From: SVTX01 sp045602385
GTDB taxonomy: Bacteria; Bacillota; Clostridia; Oscillospirales; CAG-272
Length of the DNA: 64,000 nucleotides
Reading direction: 5' to 3'
Assembly (NCBI GenBank): GCA_045602385.1
Contig: JAZSBL010000030.1
Location: 1-64,000 of the forward strand
Positions 41,058-49,457 of this stretch are shown here, piece by piece. A program made the translations under genes and the position numbers. Every line of letters begins with the position of its first letter. Positions within the stretch are counted from its first letter, which is position 1. The notes under the pieces are model-generated. The model saw only the letters and a list, made by a program, of their open reading frames with translations, did not search any database and had not been told where the DNA came from.

Positions 41058-42022
41058 TTTATCTCTCCATTCGATTCCTGAATATATTGATTGTTTATAT
41101 TGTCTCTTTGTTCTAATGATTCCATTCCTAATCCGGAATAGAATATTTCGCGCACAAGGTCATCCGGGCACTTCAGACCTATAAGCGCAACGTCTCTTAT
41201 GTAGGGCGTGATCTCATATTTGAAGATACCATCCGAATTTTTCACGTTGTGCAAAACTCCGACGTACTCTGATATATCGGTAACGTACCCTGTAAGACGG
41301 TCAAGCTTTGTATTATCGGCATTGAAAAAGGCCTCAAGCTCTATGCCCTCATCATAATGTATCACCTTTACGGTAAGCGTGCGATCCTGCGCATGCTCCC
41401 TTGCTGCAAGCGCCATCATAAGAAGCATTGCAAATATATGACCGCCTGCATAGCGCATTCCCGCCACGCAAAGCATTCTGTTTTCGCGGTCGCTTTGAAT
41501 CTCTATCCTGACGCCCGCCAGATCGGACACCGCCTTTATTCCGTCATATATAAACGATTTGCCGAGATTTGCATACTCGATCAAACTCTCCGCCACACTT
41601 GCGCTGTTCAGATACCGCGAATAATCAACCTCTGACGGCTGATCGCCAAATCGGCTGTACGCAAGATCATATATGCGGTCTGAGAGCGACGACATTCCTA
41701 CTGTATGCGACATGTTCTTTCTGAGCCATACAGGGTCGCAGGAATGCATCTCTATTACCAATCCGAGACTCTCCGCACCGCAAAGGCCCTTGATAACGAT
41801 AAGCGGGACATCTACCCCGTCGCGTATTCCCATAATTGCAAAGCTTCTGCTTCTGTTTTCGCCCCATGCATCGGCTAAAAATTCGTTTTCACCCTCACAC
41901 ATAGTCAGCTGCGAGAACAGATCCCTCTTCAACGGCCTGCGACTGACCCTTGATGCAATTATATCTCCAAATCCGCGTCGGGATGCCGCAAAAACGTATA
42001 TATCGTCAATAAATTCAAGCAA
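41030..42022 (-). CDS. Conserved-looking protein upstream of rbfA, unknown
   Basis: The 330-residue cytoplasmic protein has no signal peptide or clear membrane segment. I do not recognise a domain. Visible stretches are VPLIVIKGLCGAESLGLVIEM, DRIYDLAYSRFGDQPSEVDY and a hydrophobic helix GGHIFAMLLMMALAAREHA. The middle (RVEIQSDRENRMLC...GGHIFAML) resembles histidine-kinase-like ATPase arrangements only loosely. It has a good promoter (42080-42108) and overlaps rbfA, so it is co-expressed with ribosome maturation genes. Confidence 0.75.
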   Translation of the reverse strand: MLEFIDDIYVFAASRRGFGDIIASRVSRRPLKRDLFSQLTMCEGENEFLADAWGENRSRSFAIMGIRDGVDVPLIVIKGLCGAESLGLVIEMHSCDPVWLRKNMSHTVGMSSLSDRIYDLAYSRFGDQPSEVDYSRYLNSASVAESLIEYANLGKSFIYDGIKAVSDLAGVRIEIQSDRENRMLCVAGMRYAGGHIFAMLLMMALAAREHAQDRTLTVKVIHYDEGIELEAFFNADNTKLDRLTGYVTDISEYVGVLHNVKNSDGIFKYEITPYIRDVALIGLKCPDDLVREIFYSGLGMESLEQRDNINNQYIQESNGEIKWQNTDREE

Positions 42023-42079
42023 TTGTATAAAATGCTCCTCAGTCTTACGTAAATCTGCCGAAAAAACTTCGGCATTGTA

Positions 42080-42108
42080 ATTATAACCTATTTTGTCCCT
42101 TTTGTCAA
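42080..42108 (-). promoter_or_regulatory. Promoter of the rbfA-nrnA operon
   Basis: On the minus strand TTGACA (42103-42108), 17 bases, TATAAT (42080-42085). A small hairpin, GCCGAA/TTCGGC, at 42057-42073 lies in the leader. Confidence 0.8.
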
Positions 42109-42128
42109 GCGGATAAAGACCACACCGC

Positions 42129-42761
42129 CTATCTCGTAAGCTCTTTTATGTAATTCTCTGCCCTGTGCGCATCAACTCTCGAATATCTCCCGCGCACACC
42201 TATATTTATAATATCCCCCACATGCCTGAAGCCAAATGACTTGGGCGGCAGATGAGTCACTATATCATCATAATTTTTTATTCGGCAAAAGCCCTGCCAT
42301 CGCTCATTTTCCATAGGCACTCTGCCCCATATCACTCTTGGACAACCAAACCCGTAGCCAAACAGATTTGATCTTATATCGGGCCGATTGTACCATATAA
42401 ATTCATGGCAAAGCAGGGCCAATGCCGCGCCGTGACTGTACCCCACAGTAATTATCCTTCGAACACTGAGATCCAATAGCGCACCCTCAATGTACGGTAA
42501 AACACTACGCCACACACGCAAAAAACCACCGTGAACGTACCAGGATTCACATTCTCTCACACACTCGCGGCGAGCCTCGGTTACCGCAAAATCAAAATTA
42601 TTTTCCCAATCGTCTGCTCCGTCGCTTTTTTCGAAGAAAACATACAGACTGTCCCCCTCGCGCCCTATGGCAAAGCTGCCACTATTTTCAACCGTTAGAT
42701 ACTCCGCGTAAAGACAACGAGAAAGCATTTCTGCAAGAAAAGATCCGTCTGCTTTTTTCAT
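42129..42761 (-). CDS. Class 3 lipase family hydrolase
   Basis: The 210-residue lipase_3-type alpha/beta hydrolase has the nucleophile in ITVGYSHGAALALL, the acid in KNYDDIVTHLPP and the histidine probably in VDAHRAENYI. WYVHGGFLRVW supplies the lid/oxyanion region. It has no signal peptide, so it is intracellular or non-classically exported. It is separated from the TCA operon by a terminator and seems independently expressed. Confidence 0.88.
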   Translation of the reverse strand: MKKADGSFLAEMLSRCLYAEYLTVENSGSFAIGREGDSLYVFFEKSDGADDWENNFDFAVTEARRECVRECESWYVHGGFLRVWRSVLPYIEGALLDLSVRRIITVGYSHGAALALLCHEFIWYNRPDIRSNLFGYGFGCPRVIWGRVPMENERWQGFCRIKNYDDIVTHLPPKSFGFRHVGDIINIGVRGRYSRVDAHRAENYIKELTR

Positions 42762-42831
42762 TTTATATTATCCCCCTCTCTCGCTTCGATCATATGCTAT
42801 TATATGCCTTATAAAGGGGAAATGTTTTGAT

Positions 42832-42875
42832 TTAAATAAAAGTAACGGCTCGTCCAAAGCGCGCGAGCCGTTACT
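42832..42875 (-). terminator. Terminator of the citrate synthase-icd operon
   Basis: AGTAACGGCTCG (42841-42852) pairs with CGAGCCGTTACT (42864-42875). On the minus strand a TTTTATTT tract follows. Confidence 0.85.
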
Positions 42876-42882
42876 CATATAT

Positions 42883-44085
42883 TTATAATCTTTCGCGTAT
42901 AGCCTTGATAAACTCAAGAGAATTTACCGCTACCGCTTGAGTTTCATCGCTGACAAGACCAACAAGATCCTTTGTCATAATGCCGTCGTCAAGCGTCTTG
43001 ATGCACGCCGCCTCAAGTCTTTTTGCAAAATTACAAAGCTCGCGAAGTCCGTCAAGCTCTCCGCGCTTATAAAGCGCGCCCGTCCACGCGAATATCGTCG
43101 CCATCGGGTTTGTAGAGGTCTCCTCGCCCTTCAGATATCTGTAATAATGACGTGTGACCGTTCCGTGCGCCGCCTCGTACTCGTAGTTGCCGTCGGGCGA
43201 TACCAGAACGCTCGTCATCATGGCAAGTGAGCCGAATGCGGTCGATACCATGTCGCTCATCACGTCACCGTCATAGTTCTTGCAAGCCCAGATAAATCCG
43301 CCCTTGCTGCGCATCACTCTTGCGACCGCGTCATCTATAAGGGTATAGAAATACTCGATTCCCGCAGCCTCAAAATCCGCTTTGTAATCAGACTCGTATA
43401 TCTCCTCAAAAATAAGCTTGAAGGTCTGATCGTACTGCTTTGATATAGTGTCCTTGGTTGAAAACCAAAGATCCTGCTTGGTGGCAAGAGCGTATTTAAA
43501 GCAGGAATGAGCGAATGAGCGTATCGAGGAGTCCTTATTGTACTGTCCCTGAAGCACGCCTGCGCACTCAAAATCATAGACTGTTTCGCGGTAGGTTTCT
43601 TCGCCTTGCGCGTTTGTAAAGACAAGCTCCGCCTTTCCCTGCTCGCAGACTCTCAGCTCGGTCGCCTTATATACGTCACCGTATGCGTGGCGCGCGATAG
43701 TGATAGGCTTCTGCCAGTTTCTCACCGCAGGCTTTATCGAATCAATAAGAATAGGCGCACGGAACACCGTTCCGTCAAGAATCGCTCTTATCGTTCCGTT
43801 GGGGCTCTTCCACATTTTTTTGAGGTTGTATTCCTCTACTCTTTGCTTATTCGGGGTTATGGTAGCGCATTTTACCGATACGCCGTATTTTTTATTTGCC
43901 TCAGCCGCCTGAACAGTTACAAGGTCGTCAGTCGCGTCTCTGTTTTCAAGCGACAGATCGTAATACTCGGTCTTAAGATCAACAAAAGGAAGGATAAGCT
44001 CATCCTTGATCATTTTCCAAAGTATTCTGGTCATTTCGTCGCCGTCCATTTCAACAAGCGGCGTCGTCATCTTTATCTTCGACAT
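42883..44085 (-). CDS. icd: NADP-type isocitrate dehydrogenase
   Basis: The 400-residue subgroup II (eukaryote-like homodimeric) enzyme makes 2-oxoglutarate from isocitrate. Recognisable features: VEMDGDEMTRILW at the start, ATITPNKQRVEEYNLKKMWKSPNGTIRAILDGTVFR at the substrate site, and NYDGDVMSD plus AAHGTVTRHY near the C-terminus. It begins 11 bases after aconitase. It probably serves glutamate synthesis in an anaerobe with an incomplete cycle. Confidence 0.96.
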   Translation of the reverse strand: MSKIKMTTPLVEMDGDEMTRILWKMIKDELILPFVDLKTEYYDLSLENRDATDDLVTVQAAEANKKYGVSVKCATITPNKQRVEEYNLKKMWKSPNGTIRAILDGTVFRAPILIDSIKPAVRNWQKPITIARHAYGDVYKATELRVCEQGKAELVFTNAQGEETYRETVYDFECAGVLQGQYNKDSSIRSFAHSCFKYALATKQDLWFSTKDTISKQYDQTFKLIFEEIYESDYKADFEAAGIEYFYTLIDDAVARVMRSKGGFIWACKNYDGDVMSDMVSTAFGSLAMMTSVLVSPDGNYEYEAAHGTVTRHYYRYLKGEETSTNPMATIFAWTGALYKRGELDGLRELCNFAKRLEAACIKTLDDGIMTKDLVGLVSDETQAVAVNSLEFIKAIRERL

Positions 44086-44096
44086 GGTATTCCTCT

Positions 44097-46025
44097 TTAT
44101 CGGTTGGTTTTTGTGTACGGAAGAAGTCCGCCGGCGCGAAGTATTCCTCTCTGCCTTTCAGAAAAATCGCCTGCGACAATATACTCCTTGCCCGTTGTAA
44201 TATTCTTAACTGTCATTTTCCCACTTTTAAGTGCATCAAACACACCGCAAAGTTCAAGCGAGTCGCCCTCACTCAGCTCATCGTAATCATGGGGATTTTC
44301 AAGTGTCAAGGGGATTATTCCCGCATTTATCAGGTTTGCCGCGTGTATTCTGGCAAAGCTCTTGGCAATCACCGCGCGAACGCCAAGGTAAAGCGGAACG
44401 AGCGCCGCGTGCTCTCGCGATGACCCTTGTCCGTAATTCACGCCGCCGAGAATAATGCTCTGCCCCGCCGCCAAGGCTCTCTCGGGGAAGCTATCGTCAC
44501 ATACGCCGAAGCAGAATTTTGAAAGATACGGGATATTTGAGCGGTACGGCAGTATCTTTGCCCCCGCGGGCATAATGTGGTCGGTGGTTATATTATCGCC
44601 CACCTTCAAGGTAAGGCTCGCCTTGATGTTGTCCTCAAGCGGAGTGGTTTCGGGAAAAGGCTTTATGTTCGGTCCGCGGAGTATCGGCAAAGAATCCGCC
44701 TCTCTCTCATCTGCGGGCTCAATAACCGCGCTATCGTCTATCTTGAAGCGCTCAGGCATCCCTATCTCGGGATATTCGCCAAGCACTCTTGGGTCGGTTA
44801 TATATCCCGTGATCGCGCTGGCCGCCGCTATTTCGGGAGAAACGAGATAAACTCCGGCGTCACGCGTTCCGCTTCTTCCCTCAAAATTGCGATTGAAGGT
44901 GCGAAGCGATACTCCGCCCGATTCGGGTGAAAATCCCATTCCGATACATGGGCCACAGGCGCACTCAAGTACTCTCGCGCCCGATGCGATTATATCCGAA
45001 AGCGCGCCGCAATCCGCAAGCATTGAAAGCACCTGCTTTGAGCCCGGAGAAACCGAAAGGCTTACCGAATCGGCTATTTTTTTGCCTTTAAGAATATCCG
45101 CCACTCTTAGCATATCTCTTAGTGACGAGTTTGTGCATGAGCCGATGCAAACCTGATTGACCTTGACTGACGAAAGCTCACTCGCCTTCTTTATATTATC
45201 GGGACTGTGAGGACATGCCATCAGCGGCTCAAGCTCTGAAAGATTTATATCTATTACTCTGTCGTAAACCGCATCGGGATCGGAGCTGAGAGGAATATAC
45301 ACATCACCTCTGCCCTCCGCCTCCAAAAATGCCTTTGTTATTTCATCAGACGGGAATATCGACGTGGTCGCGCCAAGCTCTGTTCCCATATTCGTAATAG
45401 TCGCGCGCTCGGGCACCGAAAGAGTCTTTATTCCCTCGCCGCCCCACTCAATTATTGCTCCGACTCCTCCCTTTACCGAAAGGATGCGGAGTATCTCAAG
45501 GCTCACGTCCTTCGCGCTGACCCAAGGACGAAGCTTGCCCGTGAGATTGACCTTGTACATTTTCGGCATAGTGATATAATACGCGCCGCCACCCATTGCG
45601 ACAGCGACGTCCATTCCGCCTGCGCCAAACGCAAGCATACCGATACCGCCGCCGGTCGGAGTGTGGCTGTCAGAGCCGATAAGCGTCTTGCCCGGCACGC
45701 CGAAGCGCTCAAGATGTACCTGATGGCAAATTCCGTTTCCCGGGCGTGAAAAGCGCAAACCGAATTTCTTTGCAACCGACTGTATATATCTGTGATCATC
45801 GGCATTTTCAAATCCGGATTGCAAGGTGTTGTGGTCTATATACGCCACCGAAAGCTCGGTGCGCACCCTCTTGATACCTATCGCCTCAAACTCCAGATAC
45901 GCCATCGTTCCCGTCGCGTCCTGAGTCAACGTCTGGTCTATTTTAAGCGCGATCTCACTACCCACCGTCATCTCACCTGAGATCAGATGCTCCTTTATAA
46001 TTTTTTGTGCTATTGTAAGTCCCAT
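44097..46025 (-). CDS. acn: Aconitate hydratase
   Basis: The 642-residue aconitase has cluster ligands in GSCTNSSLRD and CACGPCIGMG. The swivel domain at the C-terminus contains GVNYGQGSSREHAAL, and HQVHLERFGVPGKTLIGSDSHTPTGGG lies near the start. It is shorter than classic AcnA (about 890) and of the single-chain mid-length type seen in Clostridia. It sits between a GntR regulator and icd, making the citrate-to-2-oxoglutarate path with the Re-citrate synthase. Confidence 0.96.
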   Translation of the reverse strand: MGLTIAQKIIKEHLISGEMTVGSEIALKIDQTLTQDATGTMAYLEFEAIGIKRVRTELSVAYIDHNTLQSGFENADDHRYIQSVAKKFGLRFSRPGNGICHQVHLERFGVPGKTLIGSDSHTPTGGGIGMLAFGAGGMDVAVAMGGGAYYITMPKMYKVNLTGKLRPWVSAKDVSLEILRILSVKGGVGAIIEWGGEGIKTLSVPERATITNMGTELGATTSIFPSDEITKAFLEAEGRGDVYIPLSSDPDAVYDRVIDINLSELEPLMACPHSPDNIKKASELSSVKVNQVCIGSCTNSSLRDMLRVADILKGKKIADSVSLSVSPGSKQVLSMLADCGALSDIIASGARVLECACGPCIGMGFSPESGGVSLRTFNRNFEGRSGTRDAGVYLVSPEIAAASAITGYITDPRVLGEYPEIGMPERFKIDDSAVIEPADEREADSLPILRGPNIKPFPETTPLEDNIKASLTLKVGDNITTDHIMPAGAKILPYRSNIPYLSKFCFGVCDDSFPERALAAGQSIILGGVNYGQGSSREHAALVPLYLGVRAVIAKSFARIHAANLINAGIIPLTLENPHDYDELSEGDSLELCGVFDALKSGKMTVKNITTGKEYIVAGDFSERQRGILRAGGLLPYTKTNR

Positions 46026-46040
46026 GACTGTTACCTCTTA

Positions 46041-46706
46041 TTATGTCTGTGCCTGTGCAATCTTCTGCATTATACTTTCGCGGGCGTTGATTATATGATC
46101 TACCATAAGCTTCTCGGCAAGCTCTCCGTTGCGCGTAACTATTGCATCGTATATCGCCTTATGCTCGCCGAGAGATTTTTTGGCTCTCTCGCTCTGCTCG
46201 ATCGAAGCCTTACGGAATTTCACTATCTTTTTATGAAGCTCTGCCAAGGTGGACTGCACTGGCATACTACCCGACATTCTGTACAACACGCTGTGGAAAT
46301 TGCTGTCGCAGCTTATCGTACGATCATCGTCGCCCTTCATAATGTAAAACTCCTGAAGGTCAACTACGTCACGCAGCTCCTTTATTTCCTTGTCGCTTGC
46401 CCTTGCCGCGGCAAGACGGGCAGCGTAGCCCTCAATACGTATTCTCATTTCGTATATATCGGCGATATCCTCTGCAGAAATTCCTACGATGACCGCGCCC
46501 TTGGTCGACATCTTAACGATCCCTTCCTGCTCAAGTCTGCGAAGCGCCTCTCTTATCGGAGTTCTGCTCACCCCGAGGATTTCGGCAAGCTTCATCTCGG
46601 TAAAAACCTCTCCCTTGTGGTAATTTCCTGCCAAGATATCGTGCTCCAACCTCTCAAACACCTGATCTGCCAAGGATACTATCTTATGCTCTGTACTCAA
46701 CATCAT
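46041..46706 (-). CDS. GntR-family (FCD) regulator of the TCA operon
   Basis: The 221-residue regulator has an N-terminal winged helix (GEVFTEMKLAEILGVSRTPIREALRRLEQEG) and a C-terminal all-helical FCD ligand domain with metal-type residues. It is embedded between citrate synthase and aconitase with gaps of 18 and 15 bases, so it is part of the operon and probably regulates it by binding near the promoter at 48184-48219. Ligands in this family are small carboxylates, so citrate or 2-oxoglutarate is plausible. Confidence 0.92.
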   Translation of the reverse strand: MMLSTEHKIVSLADQVFERLEHDILAGNYHKGEVFTEMKLAEILGVSRTPIREALRRLEQEGIVKMSTKGAVIVGISAEDIADIYEMRIRIEGYAARLAAARASDKEIKELRDVVDLQEFYIMKGDDDRTISCDSNFHSVLYRMSGSMPVQSTLAELHKKIVKFRKASIEQSERAKKSLGEHKAIYDAIVTRNGELAEKLMVDHIINARESIMQKIAQAQT

Positions 46707-46724
46707 TTTCTAAACTCCAATCCA

Positions 46725-48101
46725 TCATATTCTCTTGAATCTGCCAAGCGACAGCTCCTCAAGCTTGGTTTCAAGCTCATAAGTCGACATGGCCGCGACT
46801 CTGCCGCCCTCGTATTCCTTGTCGATCCATTCCTTCATCTTAACCACAAGCGCATCCTTTTTATCCACGCGCTCCGATTCGGTGAGCTTATAGTTTTCAT
46901 TGATCCAATATGCGATACCCGCGAGTCCGGAGGTCTTGCTCACCTGAACGCCCGCAGAACGGTTCAAAATCTTTTTCGTGTTGAATATATTATAAATTTC
47001 CTCATCCTTTAAAAGCCCGTCAGCGTGGATTCCCGCGCGTGTTATGTTGAAATCTCTGCCTACGAATGGGGTCATGGGAGGAATTTTGTATCCCATTTCC
47101 TCACTGAAATAGTTGGCAATATCCGTAATAGCCGTTGTGTCCATGCCATCAAGCGAGCCGCGGAGCGACGCGTATTCAAATATCATCGCCTCAAGCGGAA
47201 TATTACCCGTGCGCTCGCCTATTCCAAGCAAGGAGCAGTTGACCGCGCTCGCGCCGTAGAGCCATGCGGTGCTTGCGTTTGCTACCGCCTTGTAGAAATC
47301 GTTGTGACCGTGCCACTCAAGCATCTCGCTCTCAACGTCCGAATAGTGCTGGAGTCCGTAGATTATACCCGGAACGCTTCTGGGGAGCGCGACCTCGGTA
47401 TAAGGCACGCCGTAGCCCATCGTATCACATGCGCGAATCTTGACGGGAATATTTGCGTCCCTCGACATCTTCATAAGCTCGTTTACAAAAGGCACTACGA
47501 AGCCGTAGAAATCAGCTCTTGTAATATCCTCAAGGTGACACCTCGGCATTACGCCGGCCTCAAATGCGTCGTATACTGTTTCAAGGTATTTTTTCATGCA
47601 CTCACTGCGACTCATCTTCATTTTCTTAAATATATGATAGTCGCTGCAGCTGACTAGAATTCCCGTTTCGCGTATACCAAGGTCGCGTACCAGCTTAAAG
47701 TCCTCTCTTGAGGCTCTTATCCATGTGGTTATTTCGGGAAAGCGGAGTCCAAGCTCACGGCATTTTTCTATCGCTTCCCTATCCTTTTGACTGTAAATAA
47801 AGAACTCGGTCTGCCTGATTATTCCGTAAGGACCGCCAAGCCTTGACATAAGCTTATAAAGGTTTACTATCTGATCTACGGTATAGGGATTGACCGATTG
47901 CTGACCGTCTCTGAAGGACGTGTCGGTTATCCATATTTCTTCCGGCATGTTTATCGGCACACGGCGATGGTTGAACGCCACCTTGGGTACCGATTCGTAA
48001 TCATATATATCTCTGTAAAGATTAGGCTCCTCTACGTCCTGGAGCTGATAGCGGTATTGCTTTTGCTCAAGCAGATTGGTTTTATTAGATATCTCAAGCA
48101 T
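46725..48101 (-). CDS. Re-citrate synthase (DRE-TIM family)
   Basis: The 458-residue DRE-TIM metallolyase has active-site WITDTSFRDGQQS and metal ligands in EWHGHNDF and VNCSLLGIGERTGN. The family includes isopropylmalate and homocitrate synthases, but the N-terminal extension (about 50 residues), the length and the genomic link to aconitase and isocitrate dehydrogenase fit the Re-face citrate synthase known from Clostridium kluyveri. No Si-type gltA is present in the window. It makes citrate from acetyl-CoA and oxaloacetate. Homocitrate synthase is the main alternative. Confidence 0.9.
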   Translation of the reverse strand: MLEISNKTNLLEQKQYRYQLQDVEEPNLYRDIYDYESVPKVAFNHRRVPINMPEEIWITDTSFRDGQQSVNPYTVDQIVNLYKLMSRLGGPYGIIRQTEFFIYSQKDREAIEKCRELGLRFPEITTWIRASREDFKLVRDLGIRETGILVSCSDYHIFKKMKMSRSECMKKYLETVYDAFEAGVMPRCHLEDITRADFYGFVVPFVNELMKMSRDANIPVKIRACDTMGYGVPYTEVALPRSVPGIIYGLQHYSDVESEMLEWHGHNDFYKAVANASTAWLYGASAVNCSLLGIGERTGNIPLEAMIFEYASLRGSLDGMDTTAITDIANYFSEEMGYKIPPMTPFVGRDFNITRAGIHADGLLKDEEIYNIFNTKKILNRSAGVQVSKTSGLAGIAYWINENYKLTESERVDKKDALVVKMKEWIDKEYEGGRVAAMSTYELETKLEELSLGRFKRI

Positions 48102-48183
48102 CGTTCTCTCTCCTTTTGTCTATTGCGCGTTGTATTCAAATTATCTATTAAAATATTCCTTATTTTTCTTCACGACCAGGAAT

Positions 48184-48219
48184 GTATACAATTATACAAT
48201 TATTCACTCTCGTTGTCAA
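48184..48219 (-). promoter_or_regulatory. Promoter and possible GntR operator of the TCA operon
   Basis: On the minus strand TTGACA (48214-48219), 17 bases, TATAAT (48191-48196). Directly downstream, ATTGTATA is repeated in tandem and contains GTATAC (48184-48189), close to the TTGTATACAA-type sites bound by FCD-GntR proteins. In the rest of the 48102-48428 gap I see only AT-rich sequence and the divergent SDR promoter. Confidence 0.7.
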
Positions 48220-48310
48220 GAGTTTTCTGAAAATTATATAAAAAAGAGATTATGATTTTTTTTCAAGTCCTAAAAAGTCAATTATTATAATAAAGCGCAA
48301 AAAGTAACGA

Positions 48311-48339
48311 TTGACAGGATGTGTCTGATATGATATAAT
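48311..48339 (+). promoter_or_regulatory. Promoter of SDR gene
   Basis: TTGACA (48311-48316), 17 bases, TATAAT (48334-48339). The start codon is about 90 bases on. Confidence 0.8.
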
Positions 48340-48428
48340 TCAAATAAGGACAATATTATAACATTTTCAAGTACTTATCGTATTATATCGGTAAGGCGAG
48401 CAATAAAAAAACATAAAGGAGAAAAACA

Positions 48429-49232
48429 ATGAGCTTTTTGAAGGACAAGGTAGCAATTATCACGGGCGGCGGCAGAGCAGAGCCTCTTGATGACGGCTCT
48501 GCCGGATCCATTGGATACGGTATAGCGATTGCGTATGCCAAGGAGGGCGCGAATCTCGTTTTGACGGGACGAAATATGCAGAAGCTGACAGACGCTAAGG
48601 AAGAGCTTGAGCGACTGTACGGCGTTAAGGTTCTGGCAATTGCCGCAGATGTAAATGCTAATACAGACGGCGAGGCGGTAGCACGCGGGGTTGTAGAAAA
48701 GACTATATCCGAATTCGGCAGAATTGACGTGCTGATCAACAACGCGCAGGCATCAGCTTCGGGCGTAAGACTTTGTGACCATACCACAGAGCAGTTTGAT
48801 CTTGCTATATATTCGGGACTTTATGCCGCATTCTACTATATGAAGGCATGCTATCCATATCTCAAGGAAACAAAGGGAACAGTTATCAACTTCGCATCCG
48901 GAGCGGGACTTTTCGGCAACTTCGGTCAGTGCGCGTATGCTGCGGCAAAGGAAGGAATAAGAGGTCTTTCGCGCGTTGCTGCAACCGAATGGGGTCCCGA
49001 CGGAATAAACGTAAACGTCGTATGTCCTCTTGCTTGGACGTCTCAGCTTGAAAAATGGAAGAAGTATAACCCCGAAGCGTTTGAAGCTAACGTAAAGATG
49101 CCCCCGATGGGACATTTCGGGCACAGCGAAAATGAGATCGGTCGCGCCTGCGTTCAGCTTGCATCCCCGGACTTTAAATTTATGTCAGGTGAGACCCTCA
49201 CCCTTGAGGGAGGCCTCGGACAGAGACCTTAA
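48429..49232 (+). CDS. Short-chain dehydrogenase/reductase
   Basis: The 267-residue NAD(P)-dependent oxidoreductase has catalytic Tyr and Lys in QCAYAAAKEG and Ser in INFASGAG; INNAQAS is the structural NNAG-type motif. The glycine-rich nucleotide loop is atypical: IITGGG is followed by an insertion of about ten residues (RAEPLDDGSA) before GSIGYGIA. The C-terminus (LTLEGGLGQRP) is standard. The substrate is unknown. The gene has its own promoter and terminator. Confidence 0.9.
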   Translation: MSFLKDKVAIITGGGRAEPLDDGSAGSIGYGIAIAYAKEGANLVLTGRNMQKLTDAKEELERLYGVKVLAIAADVNANTDGEAVARGVVEKTISEFGRIDVLINNAQASASGVRLCDHTTEQFDLAIYSGLYAAFYYMKACYPYLKETKGTVINFASGAGLFGNFGQCAYAAAKEGIRGLSRVAATEWGPDGINVNVVCPLAWTSQLEKWKKYNPEAFEANVKMPPMGHFGHSENEIGRACVQLASPDFKFMSGETLTLEGGLGQRP

Positions 49233-49262
49233 TTCAATAAAGGCATTAAATATTAATCCCAA

Positions 49263-49300
49263 AGATCCCACGGTTTTAGAGATAAAGCCGTGGGATTTTC
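49263..49300 (+). terminator. Terminator of SDR gene
   Basis: CCCACGGTTTTA and TAAAGCCGTGGG form the stem, followed by ATTTTC and a further T-run. Confidence 0.8.
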
Positions 49301-49381
49301 ATCTTTTTGAATACAAAATTAAAATATGGCATATTGCATAAAATATTCACTTAAATTTTATCACTTGTTTACAAAACACAA

Positions 49382-49410
49382 TTGACATTTTATGAAAAAG
49401 AAAGTATAAT
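49382..49410 (+). promoter_or_regulatory. Promoter of gltS-like gene
   Basis: TTGACA (49382-49387), 17 bases, TATAAT (49405-49410). Confidence 0.8.
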
Positions 49411-49457
49411 TATGCGGTTTTGTAAAAAAGATTCAGAAAAGGAGACACATTAAATCC

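Noticed and set aside
46725..48101. Isopropylmalate synthase for leucine synthesis
   Set aside because: No leu genes are nearby and the C-terminal leucine-regulatory domain is missing; linkage with aconitase and icd fits citrate synthase.
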